A stretch of 33,727 nt of DNA. Origin: an uncultured Bacteroidales bacterium. GTDB lineage: Bacteria; Bacteroidota; Bacteroidia; Bacteroidales; WCHB1-69. How positions within the stretch are numbered: position 1 is the first letter of the stretch; every line of letters begins with the position of its first letter. Position numbers and translations under genes: made by a program. Shown here one piece after another: positions 1-8,716 of this stretch. The stretch lies in NCBI GenBank assembly GCA_946413585.1, contig CAMKLG010000030.1, forward strand, positions 1 through 33,727, written 5' to 3'. Below the pieces are notes generated by a model. The model ran no database searches, was not told the origin of the DNA, and saw nothing but the letters and a program-made list of their open reading frames with translations.

Positions 1-334
1 GCTGCGACAGTGTGGTGACGCTGCACCTGACGCTGTGGCACGATACGGCAGTGGTCTGGAGCGACACCGCCTGCGAGACATTCACATGGAACGACAGCGT
101 TTATACGCGGACCGGCGACTACGTGCAGCGCTTCGAGACGGTTCACGGCTGCGACTCGACCGTGACGCTGCTTCTGACGGTCAATTTCCCGATGCACACG
201 GACACCGTGGTGACCGCCATCGACAGTTTCTCGTGGAACGGCACAACTTACGATTCTACGGGCGTTTACACCTTCGCGCATCCTGACGCCAACGGTTGCA
301 CGCAGGTCGATACGCTGCACCTGACGGTCTATCA
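1..334 (+). repeat. Direct repeat copy 1 (near-identical to 1030-1363)
   Basis: Bases 1-334 match 1030-1363 with two differences that I can see (both T to C, near 286 and 296). The offset is 1029 bp, exactly seven 147-bp repeat units. The copy probably continues left of the window. Confidence 0.95.
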
Positions 335-3179
335 CTCCTCCTTCACGGAGTTCACCGATTCCAACTGCGTGTCCTACACGTGGAATGATTCAACGTATTA
401 TGAGTCAGGTGATTATATCCAGCAGTTCCACGACATCCACGGGGCGGACAGCACCGTGACGCTGCACCTGACCATCTTCCCGGCACAGACGACACTGTTC
501 GACACCACCGTCTGCGACAGTTACACGTGGAATGACTCAACCTACACGCTCACAGGTGTTTACACGCAGCATTTCGAGACGGTTCACGGTTGCGACTCGA
601 CTGTGACGCTCGACCTCACGGTGAACTACAGCGCGGACACGGCCGTCTATGACACCGCCTGCAACGTTTACGTCTGGAACGACAGCGTCTATGCCGTATC
701 CGGCGAATACACCCAGTCCTTCAGGACGGTCAATAATTGCGACTCGGTGGTCACCCTCCACCTGACCGTCTGGAACAGCGACACCTCGTCGTTCGGCAAG
801 GTCAGCTGCTACCAGTTTGAGTGGAATGGCGTCACCTACGACTCCACCGGCGACTACACGCAGACGCTGGCCAACATCCACGGCTGCGACTCCGTGGTGA
901 CGATGCATCTCGTCATCAACGACACTATCTTCAACAGCTTCGATGTCGAGGAGTGCAACAGCTACGCGTGGAACGACTCGGCATATACCGTCTCCGGCGA
1001 CTATGTGCAGGTGTTCCCGTCCTCCCTGGGCTGCGACAGTGTGGTGACGCTGCACCTGACGCTGTGGCACGATACGGCAGTGGTCTGGAGCGACACCGCC
1101 TGCGAGACATTCACATGGAACGACAGCGTTTATACGCGGACCGGCGACTACGTGCAGCGCTTCGAGACGGTTCACGGCTGCGACTCGACCGTGACGCTGC
1201 TTCTGACGGTCAATTTCCCGATGCACACGGACACCGTGGTGACCGCCATCGACAGTTTCTCGTGGAACGGCACAACTTACGATTCTACGGGCGTTTACAC
1301 CTTCGCGCATCCCGACGCCAACGGCTGCACGCAGGTCGATACGCTGCACCTGACGGTCTATCATGCTGTTTTCACGGAGTTTGCTGATTCCAGCTGTGTA
1401 TCTTATACTTGGAATGACTCTACTTACTACACTTCCGGCGACTATATTCAGCATTTCTATGAAATTCACGGCGCGGATTCCATCGTTACGTTGCATCTTA
1501 CCATCTTCGATCCGGCATTTACTGAATTTTCAGATACTGCTTGTGAATTTTACATTTGGAACAACGTTACGTACAGTGAATCAGGTGAATACGGACAAAC
1601 ATTCCAGACGGTTCATGGGTGCGATTCAACAGTTACGCTACATTTGACGATCGGTCATCCTGAACCAGTTTCTACCACACAGAACGCTTGTGACAGCTAT
1701 GTTTGGCACGACAGTGTCTATACTGAAAGCGGAGTCTATCTCTTCTCGTATATTAACTCATTTGGATGTGAACAGGTTGATACATTGTATCTTACCGTTC
1801 ATCATCCCGAACACATCGCTTTCACCGAATCTGCGTGTGAGTCATACGTTTGGAATGGAACAATGTACACGAATTCCGGTGACTATGTTTATACTCATGT
1901 GGATGAATTTGGCTGTGATCAAGTGGATACGCTCCATCTTACCATCAATCATCCTGCCCATACCGCTGAAACAGAAGTGGCGTGCGAAACCTTTACGTGG
2001 CACGGCCAAACGTACACGCAATCAGGTGATTACATGTACACTCACGTAGATGCTAACGGTTGTACTCAGGTGGATACGTTGCATTTGACCATCGGTCACC
2101 CAACTCATCTTGCCACGACCCAATCTGCTTGTGAAAGCTATGAATGGAATGGCCAAACATATACTCAATCAGGGACTTATACCTATGCTCATCCTGACGA
2201 ATTTGGATGTACGCAAGTTGATACCCTTCATTTGACTATCTACAATCCTGTTCATACTTCTGAAACGGATGTGGCTTGTGAAAGCTATGAATGGAATGGC
2301 CAAACATACACTCAATCAGGAATTTATACTTATTCGCATACAGATGTGCATGGCTGTGATCAAGTGGATACGTTGCACTTGACCGTCAATCATCCGGCGC
2401 ACAATAGTGAAACAGTCTCTGCTTGTGAGAGTTATGAATGGAATGATTCTGTTTATACCGAGAGTGGTAGTTATACGTTCATTCATCTTGATGACAATGG
2501 CTGTACGCAAGTTGATACGTTGCTTTTGACTGTTCACTTCCCAGAACATACGGCCACAACGGTTTATGTTTGCGATCCGTATATTTGGAATGGAACAATG
2601 TACAGTAACACTGGTACTTACACCTTCGAGCATCTTGATGACAACGGCTGTACGCAGGTTGATACCTTACATCTCATCTTCTTGGATTCTTCTATTGAGA
2701 TTGTTTCTCGCACGAAACATTTCTGTGAAGAAGGCAGTGCATTATTGGAAGTCCATACAGAACTGTCTGATTATGAATGGAGTACTGGTGAAACGACGAG
2801 TAACATTCGCGTATATGACGCAGGCACGTACACCGTCACGGCCACGCAAGGCGAATGCACGTTGGAGGCATCTTATACAATCTCACCATGCGAAGTTAGT
2901 ATCTTGTTACCCAATGCGATAAAACCCGATGGGGACGGTCTTAACGAATACTTCAGCATTCCGGAGGCCTACTATGACCAAATTAACGATTTCGGATTCA
3001 GCATCCAGGTTTTCAATCGTTGGGGCGAGGTGGTCTTCAGTTCCACAAGCAAGTATTTCCAATGGAATGGCGAAGTCAATGGTCAGATTTACCATGACAA
3101 TGTTTATAATTACGTCATTGAATACCGTAATGAAGCAGGTTCGATACGAAAGCTCAATGGTAGTCTTATCGTATTGTAA
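3..3179 (+). CDS. Giant tandem-repeat surface protein with type B T9SS sorting domain (5' partial)
   Basis: The reading frame is open from the first complete codon, so the gene starts left of the window and lacks its signal peptide here. It holds 18 complete 49-residue repeats (nt 39-2684) with consensus features W-N-D/G-S/T-x-Y, S/T-G-x-Y and G-C-D-S/T-x-V-T/D-T-L-H-L-T. An Ig/PKD-like stretch follows (about nt 2685-2892). The last 95 residues (about nt 2893-3176) have the LPNAIKPDGDGLNEYF start, a central FNRWGEVVF and a final NGSLIVL strand, which are the hallmarks of the gliding-motility-associated C-terminal domain (CHU_C type). From family knowledge, such domains direct export through the type IX system to the cell surface. 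The role as an adhesin or surface-layer protein is inference. Units 1-9 are GC-rich and units 10-18 AT-rich. Confidence 0.88.
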   Translation, partial: CDSVVTLHLTLWHDTAVVWSDTACETFTWNDSVYTRTGDYVQRFETVHGCDSTVTLLLTVNFPMHTDTVVTAIDSFSWNGTTYDSTGVYTFAHPDANGCTQVDTLHLTVYHSSFTEFTDSNCVSYTWNDSTYYESGDYIQQFHDIHGADSTVTLHLTIFPAQTTLFDTTVCDSYTWNDSTYTLTGVYTQHFETVHGCDSTVTLDLTVNYSADTAVYDTACNVYVWNDSVYAVSGEYTQSFRTVNNCDSVVTLHLTVWNSDTSSFGKVSCYQFEWNGVTYDSTGDYTQTLANIHGCDSVVTMHLVINDTIFNSFDVEECNSYAWNDSAYTVSGDYVQVFPSSLGCDSVVTLHLTLWHDTAVVWSDTACETFTWNDSVYTRTGDYVQRFETVHGCDSTVTLLLTVNFPMHTDTVVTAIDSFSWNGTTYDSTGVYTFAHPDANGCTQVDTLHLTVYHAVFTEFADSSCVSYTWNDSTYYTSGDYIQHFYEIHGADSIVTLHLTIFDPAFTEFSDTACEFYIWNNVTYSESGEYGQTFQTVHGCDSTVTLHLTIGHPEPVSTTQNACDSYVWHDSVYTESGVYLFSYINSFGCEQVDTLYLTVHHPEHIAFTESACESYVWNGTMYTNSGDYVYTHVDEFGCDQVDTLHLTINHPAHTAETEVACETFTWHGQTYTQSGDYMYTHVDANGCTQVDTLHLTIGHPTHLATTQSACESYEWNGQTYTQSGTYTYAHPDEFGCTQVDTLHLTIYNPVHTSETDVACESYEWNGQTYTQSGIYTYSHTDVHGCDQVDTLHLTVNHPAHNSETVSACESYEWNDSVYTESGSYTFIHLDDNGCTQVDTLLLTVHFPEHTATTVYVCDPYIWNGTMYSNTGTYTFEHLDDNGCTQVDTLHLIFLDSSIEIVSRTKHFCEEGSALLEVHTELSDYEWSTGETTSNIRVYDAGTYTVTATQGECTLEASYTISPCEVSILLPNAIKPDGDGLNEYFSIPEAYYDQINDFGFSIQVFNRWGEVVFSSTSKYFQWNGEVNGQIYHDNVYNYVIEYRNEAGSIRKLNGSLIVL
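39..2684 (+). repeat. 18 tandem 147-bp (49-codon) coding repeats
   Basis: Every unit is exactly 49 codons, so unit n starts at 39+147(n-1) with no indels. Each unit has one W-N/H-D/G/N core and one Cys pair (A/S-C-E/D-S-Y near residue 12 and G-C-D/T/E near residue 38). In some units one or both of these Cys are replaced, as in the G-A-D-S of units 3 and 10. Units with TVHGCDSTVTL alternate with units having ANGCTQVDTLHL. The unit ends in a T-V/I-x strand, so a beta-sandwich fold with a disulfide is plausible but inferred. Confidence 0.93.
1030..1363 (+). repeat. Direct repeat copy 2 (near-identical to 1-334)
   Basis: Second copy of the 334-bp block. Identity breaks at the His codon that opens the next 49-residue unit (third base of the codon, 1364). 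Beyond this point the protein stays similar to the first copy, but the DNA switches to AT-rich codons. Confidence 0.95.
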
Positions 3180-3221
3180 CGAACTCTAAATCAATGTTGT
3201 ATAGAAAATGGTGATTCCGAT

Positions 3222-3983
3222 TTAGGACTTCACTGCTTCTACTCGTTTCACGATTCGCACGCTCACTTCGTAGAGCAACCAAATGGGGAAGGAAACGATG
3301 AGGAGGGTGAAAGCATCACCGGTAGGGGTGATGATGGCCGCGATGACGAGAATCGCAACGATTGCGTGACGACGGTATCGGGTCATGTATTCTGATTTTA
3401 AAAGACCAAAACGTGCTAATAACCAACTGATTACGGGTATCTCAAAGATGATGCCGAACACGATGCTCATCATGAGTAAAGTATCCATATAAGACTGCAA
3501 TGTTAGCATGTTGCTTACTTGGTCGCTTACCTGATAGGTGCCTAGAAAGCGTACGGTAAGCGGAAAAATAAAGAGATAATTTACGGTAACGCCAATGAGA
3601 AACATCAAATATGCTGCTAACACGAGACTGACAGAGTGTTTTTGCTCGTTGGTGTAAAGGGCGGGCCGTACGAAATCGAACAACACTTTTATAATGTAAG
3701 GCGAAGCCATAAGTACGCCGAAAGCGAAGGCCGTTTTGAGGTGAATCATGAACTGCTCGGTAAGGCCGATGTTCATCAAGTGGAGGTTGAAATCACCGCC
3801 GCCGAACAGTTTATACATGAAAAATGTGGAATCTTTTGGGGCTAAAACAATCTTGAAAAGCCAGTCTTTAAAGCAAAAAGCGAGAATGGAGAAGATAAAC
3901 ATGGCTGCCAGAATTTTGATTAGGCTGCCGCGTAAATCCTCCAAATGTTCCCAAAAAGACTTGTTTTCTGCCGTTTCGGACAT
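3222..3983 (-). CDS. tatC: Sec-independent (twin-arginine) translocase subunit TatC
   Basis: A 253-residue inner-membrane protein, the usual length for TatC. It begins with the conserved FWEHLEDLRGSLIK cytoplasmic motif (residues 10-23), which contributes to twin-arginine signal recognition in the family. About six hydrophobic segments follow, and ITPTGDAFTLL lies in the last third. The start ATG is immediately next to the stop codon of tatA with no spacer, so the two are surely co-transcribed and perhaps translationally coupled. TatC binds folded, cofactor-containing substrates with Arg-Arg signal peptides and recruits TatA to form the pore. It converges on the giant repeat gene, with only a 42-bp gap and no clear terminator between them. 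Confidence 0.96.
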   Translation of the reverse strand: MSETAENKSFWEHLEDLRGSLIKILAAMFIFSILAFCFKDWLFKIVLAPKDSTFFMYKLFGGGDFNLHLMNIGLTEQFMIHLKTAFAFGVLMASPYIIKVLFDFVRPALYTNEQKHSVSLVLAAYLMFLIGVTVNYLFIFPLTVRFLGTYQVSDQVSNMLTLQSYMDTLLMMSIVFGIIFEIPVISWLLARFGLLKSEYMTRYRRHAIVAILVIAAIITPTGDAFTLLIVSFPIWLLYEVSVRIVKRVEAVKS

Positions 3984-4178
3984 CTATTCGGGCTTGTTCT
4001 CGGGCTCTTTCTCCGTTTGGTCGTTGGCGGCAGGCTTTTCATCCTTGCCATCCATGCCGTTCTTGAAAGAGCGCACGCCCTTTCCCAAACCGCTCATCAG
4101 TTCAGGGATTTTCTTGCCGCCGAACAACAGCAGCACAATCAGGGCGATAATAATAATTTCGGTCATTCCAATTCGCAT
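3984..4178 (-). CDS. tatA: Twin-arginine translocase subunit TatA/TatE
   Basis: A 64-residue protein with one N-terminal membrane helix (ITEIIIIALIVLLLF-like region, residues 5-19). The family FGGKKIPELMSGLGKGVRSFK hinge and amphipathic helix follow, then a charged, Glu/Lys/Pro-rich tail. This is the standard TatA plan. No separate tatB is seen, which fits the two-component Tat systems known in many bacteria. ATG at 4178 is used here; a second ATG four codons downstream (M5) would equally precede the helix. It is the first gene of the tatA-tatC pair. Confidence 0.94.
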   Translation of the reverse strand: MRIGMTEIIIIALIVLLLFGGKKIPELMSGLGKGVRSFKNGMDGKDEKPAANDQTEKEPENKPE

Positions 4179-4257
4179 AGCTTTGTAATGGTTATCGGTT
4201 ATAGATTATGGGTTATTGAATGGTTTCAAGTTACCAAATAAGGTCATGAATCACACA

Positions 4258-4548
4258 TCAACTTTTAAACATGATGTCCTGGACTAGGGGACCGAAGTCC
4301 GCTTGTATCTTTTTGATGATCTGGGATTTGTGGCCGAAGAGTTCGAACTTGAGGGCGGCGTTCTGTACGCGCACGTAAAGAATGCCGTTGCGCAAGTCCT
4401 CGCACTTTGAAAACTGGGCGCACATCGTTCCGACGTATTCCGGCCACCGTTCGAACAGCATCTGCTTGTCCATCAGATGTTGCTTCCCCGACTGGCTCAC
4501 AAACTGCCCGATCAGTTCTTTCAGGTTCATTTCGTGGTTGTCCTTCAT
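4258..4548 (-). CDS. DUF721 / DciA-like protein
   Basis: A 96-residue small protein. The core (residues 8-95) has the DUF721 pattern: a helix, then LFERWPEYVG, then a DLRNGILYVRVQNAALKFELFGHKSQIIKKI section in which a strand leads into a helix. DUF721 defines DciA, the replicative-helicase loader or operator in bacteria lacking DnaC. Bacteroidota members are typically this short, single-domain form. The replication role is inferred from the family, not from neighbours, which are Tat and QueE genes. An internal ATG at residue 7 is an alternative start. The upstream gap holds a telomere-like heptamer array (4571-4640). Confidence 0.8.
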   Translation of the reverse strand: MKDNHEMNLKELIGQFVSQSGKQHLMDKQMLFERWPEYVGTMCAQFSKCEDLRNGILYVRVQNAALKFELFGHKSQIIKKIQADFGPLVQDIMFKS

Positions 4549-4570
4549 TTGTAATGGTTATAGGTTGTTG

Positions 4571-4673
4571 AGGGTTAGGGTTTAGGGTTTAGGGTTTAGA
4601 GTTTAAGGTTTAAGGGTTAGGGTTTAGGGTTTAAGGTTTGGAATAGTCTATGTCTAAGTCAATAGTCAAAATT
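4571..4673 (-). repeat. Composite heptamer spacer A (queE to DUF721)
   Basis: On the plus strand 4571-4640 reads as TTTAGGG, TTTAAGG and TTTAGAG heptamers. After that come AGTCTATGTCTAAGTC and AATAGTCAAA up to the queE stop at 4675. The transcript of the minus-strand genes would be C-rich here. Four G-runs at 4572-4594 fit a G-quadruplex pattern on the plus strand. Confidence 0.85.
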
Positions 4674-4674
4674 A

Positions 4675-5289
4675 TTACAGTATTTGCATGTACTTATGCG
4701 TCTGTAGTGACATGCGCCATTTCGGGTGGTCGAGGATGTACTGCACGAGGTGTCCTATGATGGCGTTGCAGCGATTCCAGTCGGGTTGGAGGAAGAGAAG
4801 ACAGTTCTTGGAGACTTTTCGGGAGTTTTCCTCGGCCCAGGCAAAGTCCTCTTCGCAACCGATGACCACTTTGAGCTCGTTAGCATGAGCCAGCATTTCT
4901 GGTTTTGGAGCTGCACCGTATTTTGGGGAAAGACATATCCAATCCCACTCGCCGGAGAGCGGTTCGGAACCAGAAGTCTCTAGGAAACAACTGATTCCAT
5001 GTTCGTGCATCTTTGCGCAAAGGTAGTCCATATTGTAGAGCATAGGTTCGCCGCCGGTGACGACCACCGATCGGGATGGTATTTTCGCCGCCCTCGCCAC
5101 GATCTCGTCCACGTCCAGCTTGGGATACTTGTTCGCATTCCACGCTCGCATCTCATCGCAGAAAGAGCAACCCACCTCGCAACCGCCTACGCGCACGAAA
5201 TAGGCCGCCTTCCCCGTATGATACCCTTCGCCCTGCAGCGAATAAAACTCCTCAACCACAGGGATATACAGTCCTTTGTCGTTTGTCAT
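4675..5289 (-). CDS. queE: 7-carboxy-7-deazaguanine synthase QueE (radical SAM)
   Basis: A 204-residue protein with EEFYSLQGEG near residue 13 and the radical SAM cluster motif C37-x3-C41-x2-C44 (CEVGCSFC). VVVTGGEPML (SAM-binding GGE) follows, then LETSGS, ending LQTHKYMQIL, as in short QueE enzymes. QueE converts 6-carboxy-tetrahydropterin to 7-carboxy-7-deazaguanine in the pathway to queuosine/preQ0. The other queuosine genes are not in this window. ATG at 5289 follows a good -7 box at 5312-5319. The gene is divergent from enolase. Confidence 0.94.
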   Translation of the reverse strand: MTNDKGLYIPVVEEFYSLQGEGYHTGKAAYFVRVGGCEVGCSFCDEMRAWNANKYPKLDVDEIVARAAKIPSRSVVVTGGEPMLYNMDYLCAKMHEHGISCFLETSGSEPLSGEWDWICLSPKYGAAPKPEMLAHANELKVVIGCEEDFAWAEENSRKVSKNCLLFLQPDWNRCNAIIGHLVQYILDHPKWRMSLQTHKYMQIL

Positions 5290-5311
5290 TATTTTGATTA
5301 TTTACAATTTG

Positions 5312-5319
5312 CAAAAATA
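5312..5319 (-). promoter_or_regulatory. Bacteroidota -7 box for queE
   Basis: The minus strand reads TATTTTTG here, matching TAnnTTTG, 22 bp before the queE ATG. I see no convincing -33 TTTG. Confidence 0.65.
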
Positions 5320-5329
5320 CATTTTTTTG

Positions 5330-5392
5330 GCTATTGGCTGATGTCGGCTTTTAGCTTGCCCTCAACCCTCGACCCTTAACCCTCGACCCTAT
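5330..5392 (+). repeat. Composite heptamer spacer in plus orientation, upstream of enolase
   Basis: It reads GGCTGATGTCGGCTTTTAGC, then CCCTCGA and CCCTTAA heptamers. This is the strand-reversed version of the spacers upstream of minus-strand genes, with the C-rich strand again being the transcript strand of the downstream gene (enolase). Confidence 0.6.
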
Positions 5393-5422
5393 TTCCTCTA
5401 CTCTTCTAACCCAAAATTTTTG

Positions 5423-5430
5423 TATATTCG
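5423..5430 (+). promoter_or_regulatory. Probable -7 box for enolase
   Basis: TATATTCG followed by CGCCGC matches the Bacteroidota TAnnTTTG box with one change, 40 bp before the enolase ATG. Confidence 0.55.
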
Positions 5431-5458
5431 CGCCGCATTAAATAAAGTACTAAATTAA

Positions 5459-6760
<1,302 letters not shown>

Positions 6761-6776
6761 TCTCCTGTTTCACAGG

Positions 6777-6938
6777 TTAATGATTATAAAAAAGGCATCC
6801 CTTGTGGGGTGCCTTTTTTAGATTGTGGGGCTTGCTGTTTTCCACGCAGGGTTCGGTGATGGTGCGCTCCACGGAATCCACAAAGGGCAGATTATCAAGG
6901 ATATCCTTCATTTCTTCGCGTGTGGCACAGACAGTCAT
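6777..6938 (-). pseudogene. Possible short ORF or gene remnant downstream of the TPR gene
   Basis: On the minus strand an ATG at 6938 opens 53 codons that include MTVCATREEMKDILDNLP and VDSVERTITEPC, a plausible protein-like composition. The last dozen codons run through the enolase terminator, so the natural end is doubtful. The same frame reads back without a stop to the stop codon of the TPR gene at 6990. I do not recognise a family. It may be a decayed gene end or a chance ORF; the call is weak. Confidence 0.25.
6788..6819 (+). terminator. Intrinsic terminator after enolase
   Basis: A 14-bp stem with one G-T pair (AAAAAAGGCATCCC pairing GGGGTGCCTTTTTT) around a TTGT loop, with a T run at the 3' side. 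It starts 27 bp after the enolase stop. Confidence 0.92.
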
Positions 6939-6989
6939 GCCGTGCGCCTTTCGTAACTCAAGGGCTCTTGGTGATCTTCTGGATACTTT

Positions 6990-7829
6990 TTAATTCCTCT
7001 TCAAATACTCTTCCGCATACCGATAAAACTTCATCGCCATCTCCTTGTTGCCGCGTTTCTCGGCTTCGCGGGCGATGCTGAGGTAGGATTCATAGACGCC
7101 TTCGCGCGACAGAAGAATGCCCTTGTAATAGTCGTCGTTGCAATAACCGCTGGGCATGTTGTTGCAGAAGTGCTCGAGGGCGAGGAAGACCTCTAAGGCT
7201 TCCGCTGACCGACCGATTTTCACTAAGTTGCTGCCGTGCGTGTAAAGGCGGTCATAAAGTTCCAGCGTGAAGTCAGAAACCGCCATTTCTTGTTCGTTGG
7301 TAAGAGTAGCTTGAGTATAAACTTTATGGATAAGATCGACGCATGGCTGGAATTGCCTTTGCGCGAGCAGTATCTTGCATTTTTGTAACATGGCATCGGG
7401 GTTGAGCGGGTTATATTGCAGAGCGCGATCGAGGTTGTACATCGCGCGGTTGGTGTCGCGATAGGCCAGTTCTTCTATCGCACGTTGGTAGAACACTTGA
7501 TCCACTATGGCCTTATGCTCGGCAAATACATCGTTCAGTTGCAAGGCTTTGCTGTGAATATGTCGGAAAGATTGCTTGCTGGCGTAGAAATCCATCTTGG
7601 TGTTCCGTGCCAACGTGGTGTTCAGCTGTGCATCCACCTTATCCATCGCCTTGAGGATGTCCTGCAAAAACAGGTAGTGCAGCGACACGATTTCCGGATC
7701 CTTGTAGTCGAGCTCGTCCAAACGGTGATCCCACCGCTGGAATAATCCTGACAGTGAATCTGCCGGTACCTGCGCACTTGTCGTCGCCAGTGCCAAAACG
7801 ATGATGAAAAGGAGTCCGATTTTTTGCAA
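6990..7829 (-). CDS. Secreted/periplasmic TPR protein
   Basis: A 279-residue protein with a signal peptide (residues 1-19, hydrophobic LLFIIVLALATTSAQ, with cleavage before Q or V likely). The rest is mostly alpha-helical. A tetratricopeptide-like pair lies around residues 115-170 (RAMYNLDRALQYNPLNPDAMLQKCKILLAQRQF), and a final helical repeat near residues 240-278 includes KRGNKEMAMKFYRYAEEYL. No catalytic motif is visible, so a scaffold role in the envelope is inferred only. No ATG is available: the frame opens at a TTG (7829), with an upstream in-frame stop at 7860 and the next Met far inside the mature protein, so TTG is the likely start. A telomere-like heptamer array begins 15 bp upstream. 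Confidence 0.75.
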   Translation of the reverse strand: MQKIGLLFIIVLALATTSAQVPADSLSGLFQRWDHRLDELDYKDPEIVSLHYLFLQDILKAMDKVDAQLNTTLARNTKMDFYASKQSFRHIHSKALQLNDVFAEHKAIVDQVFYQRAIEELAYRDTNRAMYNLDRALQYNPLNPDAMLQKCKILLAQRQFQPCVDLIHKVYTQATLTNEQEMAVSDFTLELYDRLYTHGSNLVKIGRSAEALEVFLALEHFCNNMPSGYCNDDYYKGILLSREGVYESYLSIAREAEKRGNKEMAMKFYRYAEEYLKRN

Positions 7830-7839
7830 TGTTTGGGGT

Positions 7840-8058
7840 TGAGGTTTAAGGTTTAGGGTTTAAGGTTTAGGGTTTAAGGTTTAAGGTTTAAGGTTTAGGG
7901 TTTAAGGTTTAAGGTTTAAGGTTTAGGGTTTAAGGTTTAAGGTTTAGGGTCGAGAATAGTATAGGTCAAAGTTCAAAGTCAATAGTCGCTGTTACAAAGC
8001 ATTAGTTTGTAGCAAGAGAGTTATCAACTGCTAATGGCTAGTAGCTAACGGCTAACAA
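7840..8058 (-). repeat. Composite heptamer spacer B (15 perfect TTTARGG units)
   Basis: Positions 7845-7949 are 15 uninterrupted heptamers, each TTTAAGG or TTTAGGG. Then come GTCAAAGTTCAAAGTC and ACAAAGCATTAGT, and then CTAATGGCTAGTAGCTAACG up to the stop of the thioredoxin-like gene. It fills the whole gap between two minus-strand genes. Confidence 0.95.
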
Positions 8059-8586
8059 CTACTTCAAAAAGTCTTCGATGACCTTCTCCAATTCCGCTTC
8101 TGAGGGTGCGCCGACCATTTTGCCGGGTTGGGCGTTGGGCTTGAAGAAGAAAAGGGTGGGGATGCTTTGGATACCTAAAGCCTGACAAATATCCTGCGCC
8201 TTGTCCACATTGACTTTGTAAATAATCAGTTTGCCTTTGTATTTTTCGGCGAACTTTTCGGTGATGGGCTTCAATTGCATACAAGGACGACACCATTCTG
8301 CGTAAAAATCTATTATACAAGGAGTTTTGCCTTTGTATAGCAGTCCCTTCCCTTGGTCGATTTTGACGATCTTCATAAAATCATCGGATGAGAGGGAGAT
8401 GACTTTGCCAGAGAGATTTTCATTGTCCTTGAGGCTGCTTCCATCCTGGTCGGGATTCAGGTGGCTGTATGCCTCAGTGGTGTCTTCTTTCGGATTGCCG
8501 TTTTGTTCGGTCGTCTGCTTGTTTTTCTGTCCGCAGGCGGTGAAAAATAGCGCTAAGCTGATGATGAATAATATGTTTTTTTTCAT
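8059..8586 (-). CDS. Thioredoxin-domain lipoprotein
   Basis: A 175-residue protein. The signal ends in a lipobox (FFTACG, Cys18), so it should be lipid-anchored in the periplasm or outer membrane. A polar linker spans residues 20-60. The thioredoxin fold starts near residue 62, with the active site W98-C99-R100-P101-C102 in IIDFYAEWCRPCMQLKP and the cis-Pro loop QSIPTLFFF. It probably reduces or exchanges disulfides outside the cytoplasm; the substrate is unknown. The repeat proteins in this window each carry many Cys residues, but a link is only speculation. It lies between composite heptamer spacers on both sides. Confidence 0.9.
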   Translation of the reverse strand: MKKNILFIISLALFFTACGQKNKQTTEQNGNPKEDTTEAYSHLNPDQDGSSLKDNENLSGKVISLSSDDFMKIVKIDQGKGLLYKGKTPCIIDFYAEWCRPCMQLKPITEKFAEKYKGKLIIYKVNVDKAQDICQALGIQSIPTLFFFKPNAQPGKMVGAPSEAELEKVIEDFLK

Positions 8587-8595
8587 TATCTGAAT

Positions 8596-8716
8596 GGTTT
8601 AGGGTTTAGGGTTTAGGGTTTAGGGTTTATGGTTTATGGTTTAGGGCCGAGTCAAAAGTCTATGTCAATAATCACTGTCACAATGCATTAGTCTCTCGCA
8701 AGTGGACGACCAACAG
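8596..8716 (-). repeat. Composite heptamer spacer C (murD to thioredoxin lipoprotein)
   Basis: TTTAGGG and TTTATGG heptamers at 8598-8645, then GAGTCAAAAGTCTATGTC, then CACAATGCATTAGT and AGTGGACGACCAACAG, reaching the murD stop. Bases 8602-8625 carry four GGG runs with TTTA loops, a canonical G-quadruplex pattern on the plus strand. Confidence 0.92.

Noticed and set aside
537-1496. A 319-codon open frame antisense to the repeat array
   Set aside because: It lies opposite a clearly coding repeat gene, has no domain or signal, and its openness follows from the GC-rich repeated codons of the real strand.
39-2684. CRISPR array or tandem non-coding repeat
   Set aside because: Repeats are 147 bp, in frame, protein-coding, and vary mainly as diverged protein units, with no spacer structure.
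6802-6993. A 63-codon plus-strand open frame after enolase
   Set aside because: It starts inside the terminator hairpin and its sequence is not protein-like.
7845-7949. True telomere repeat or eukaryotic contamination
   Set aside because: The heptamers resemble plant-type telomere repeats but lie between intact bacterial genes and include TTTAAGG variants, so they are local intergenic repeats.
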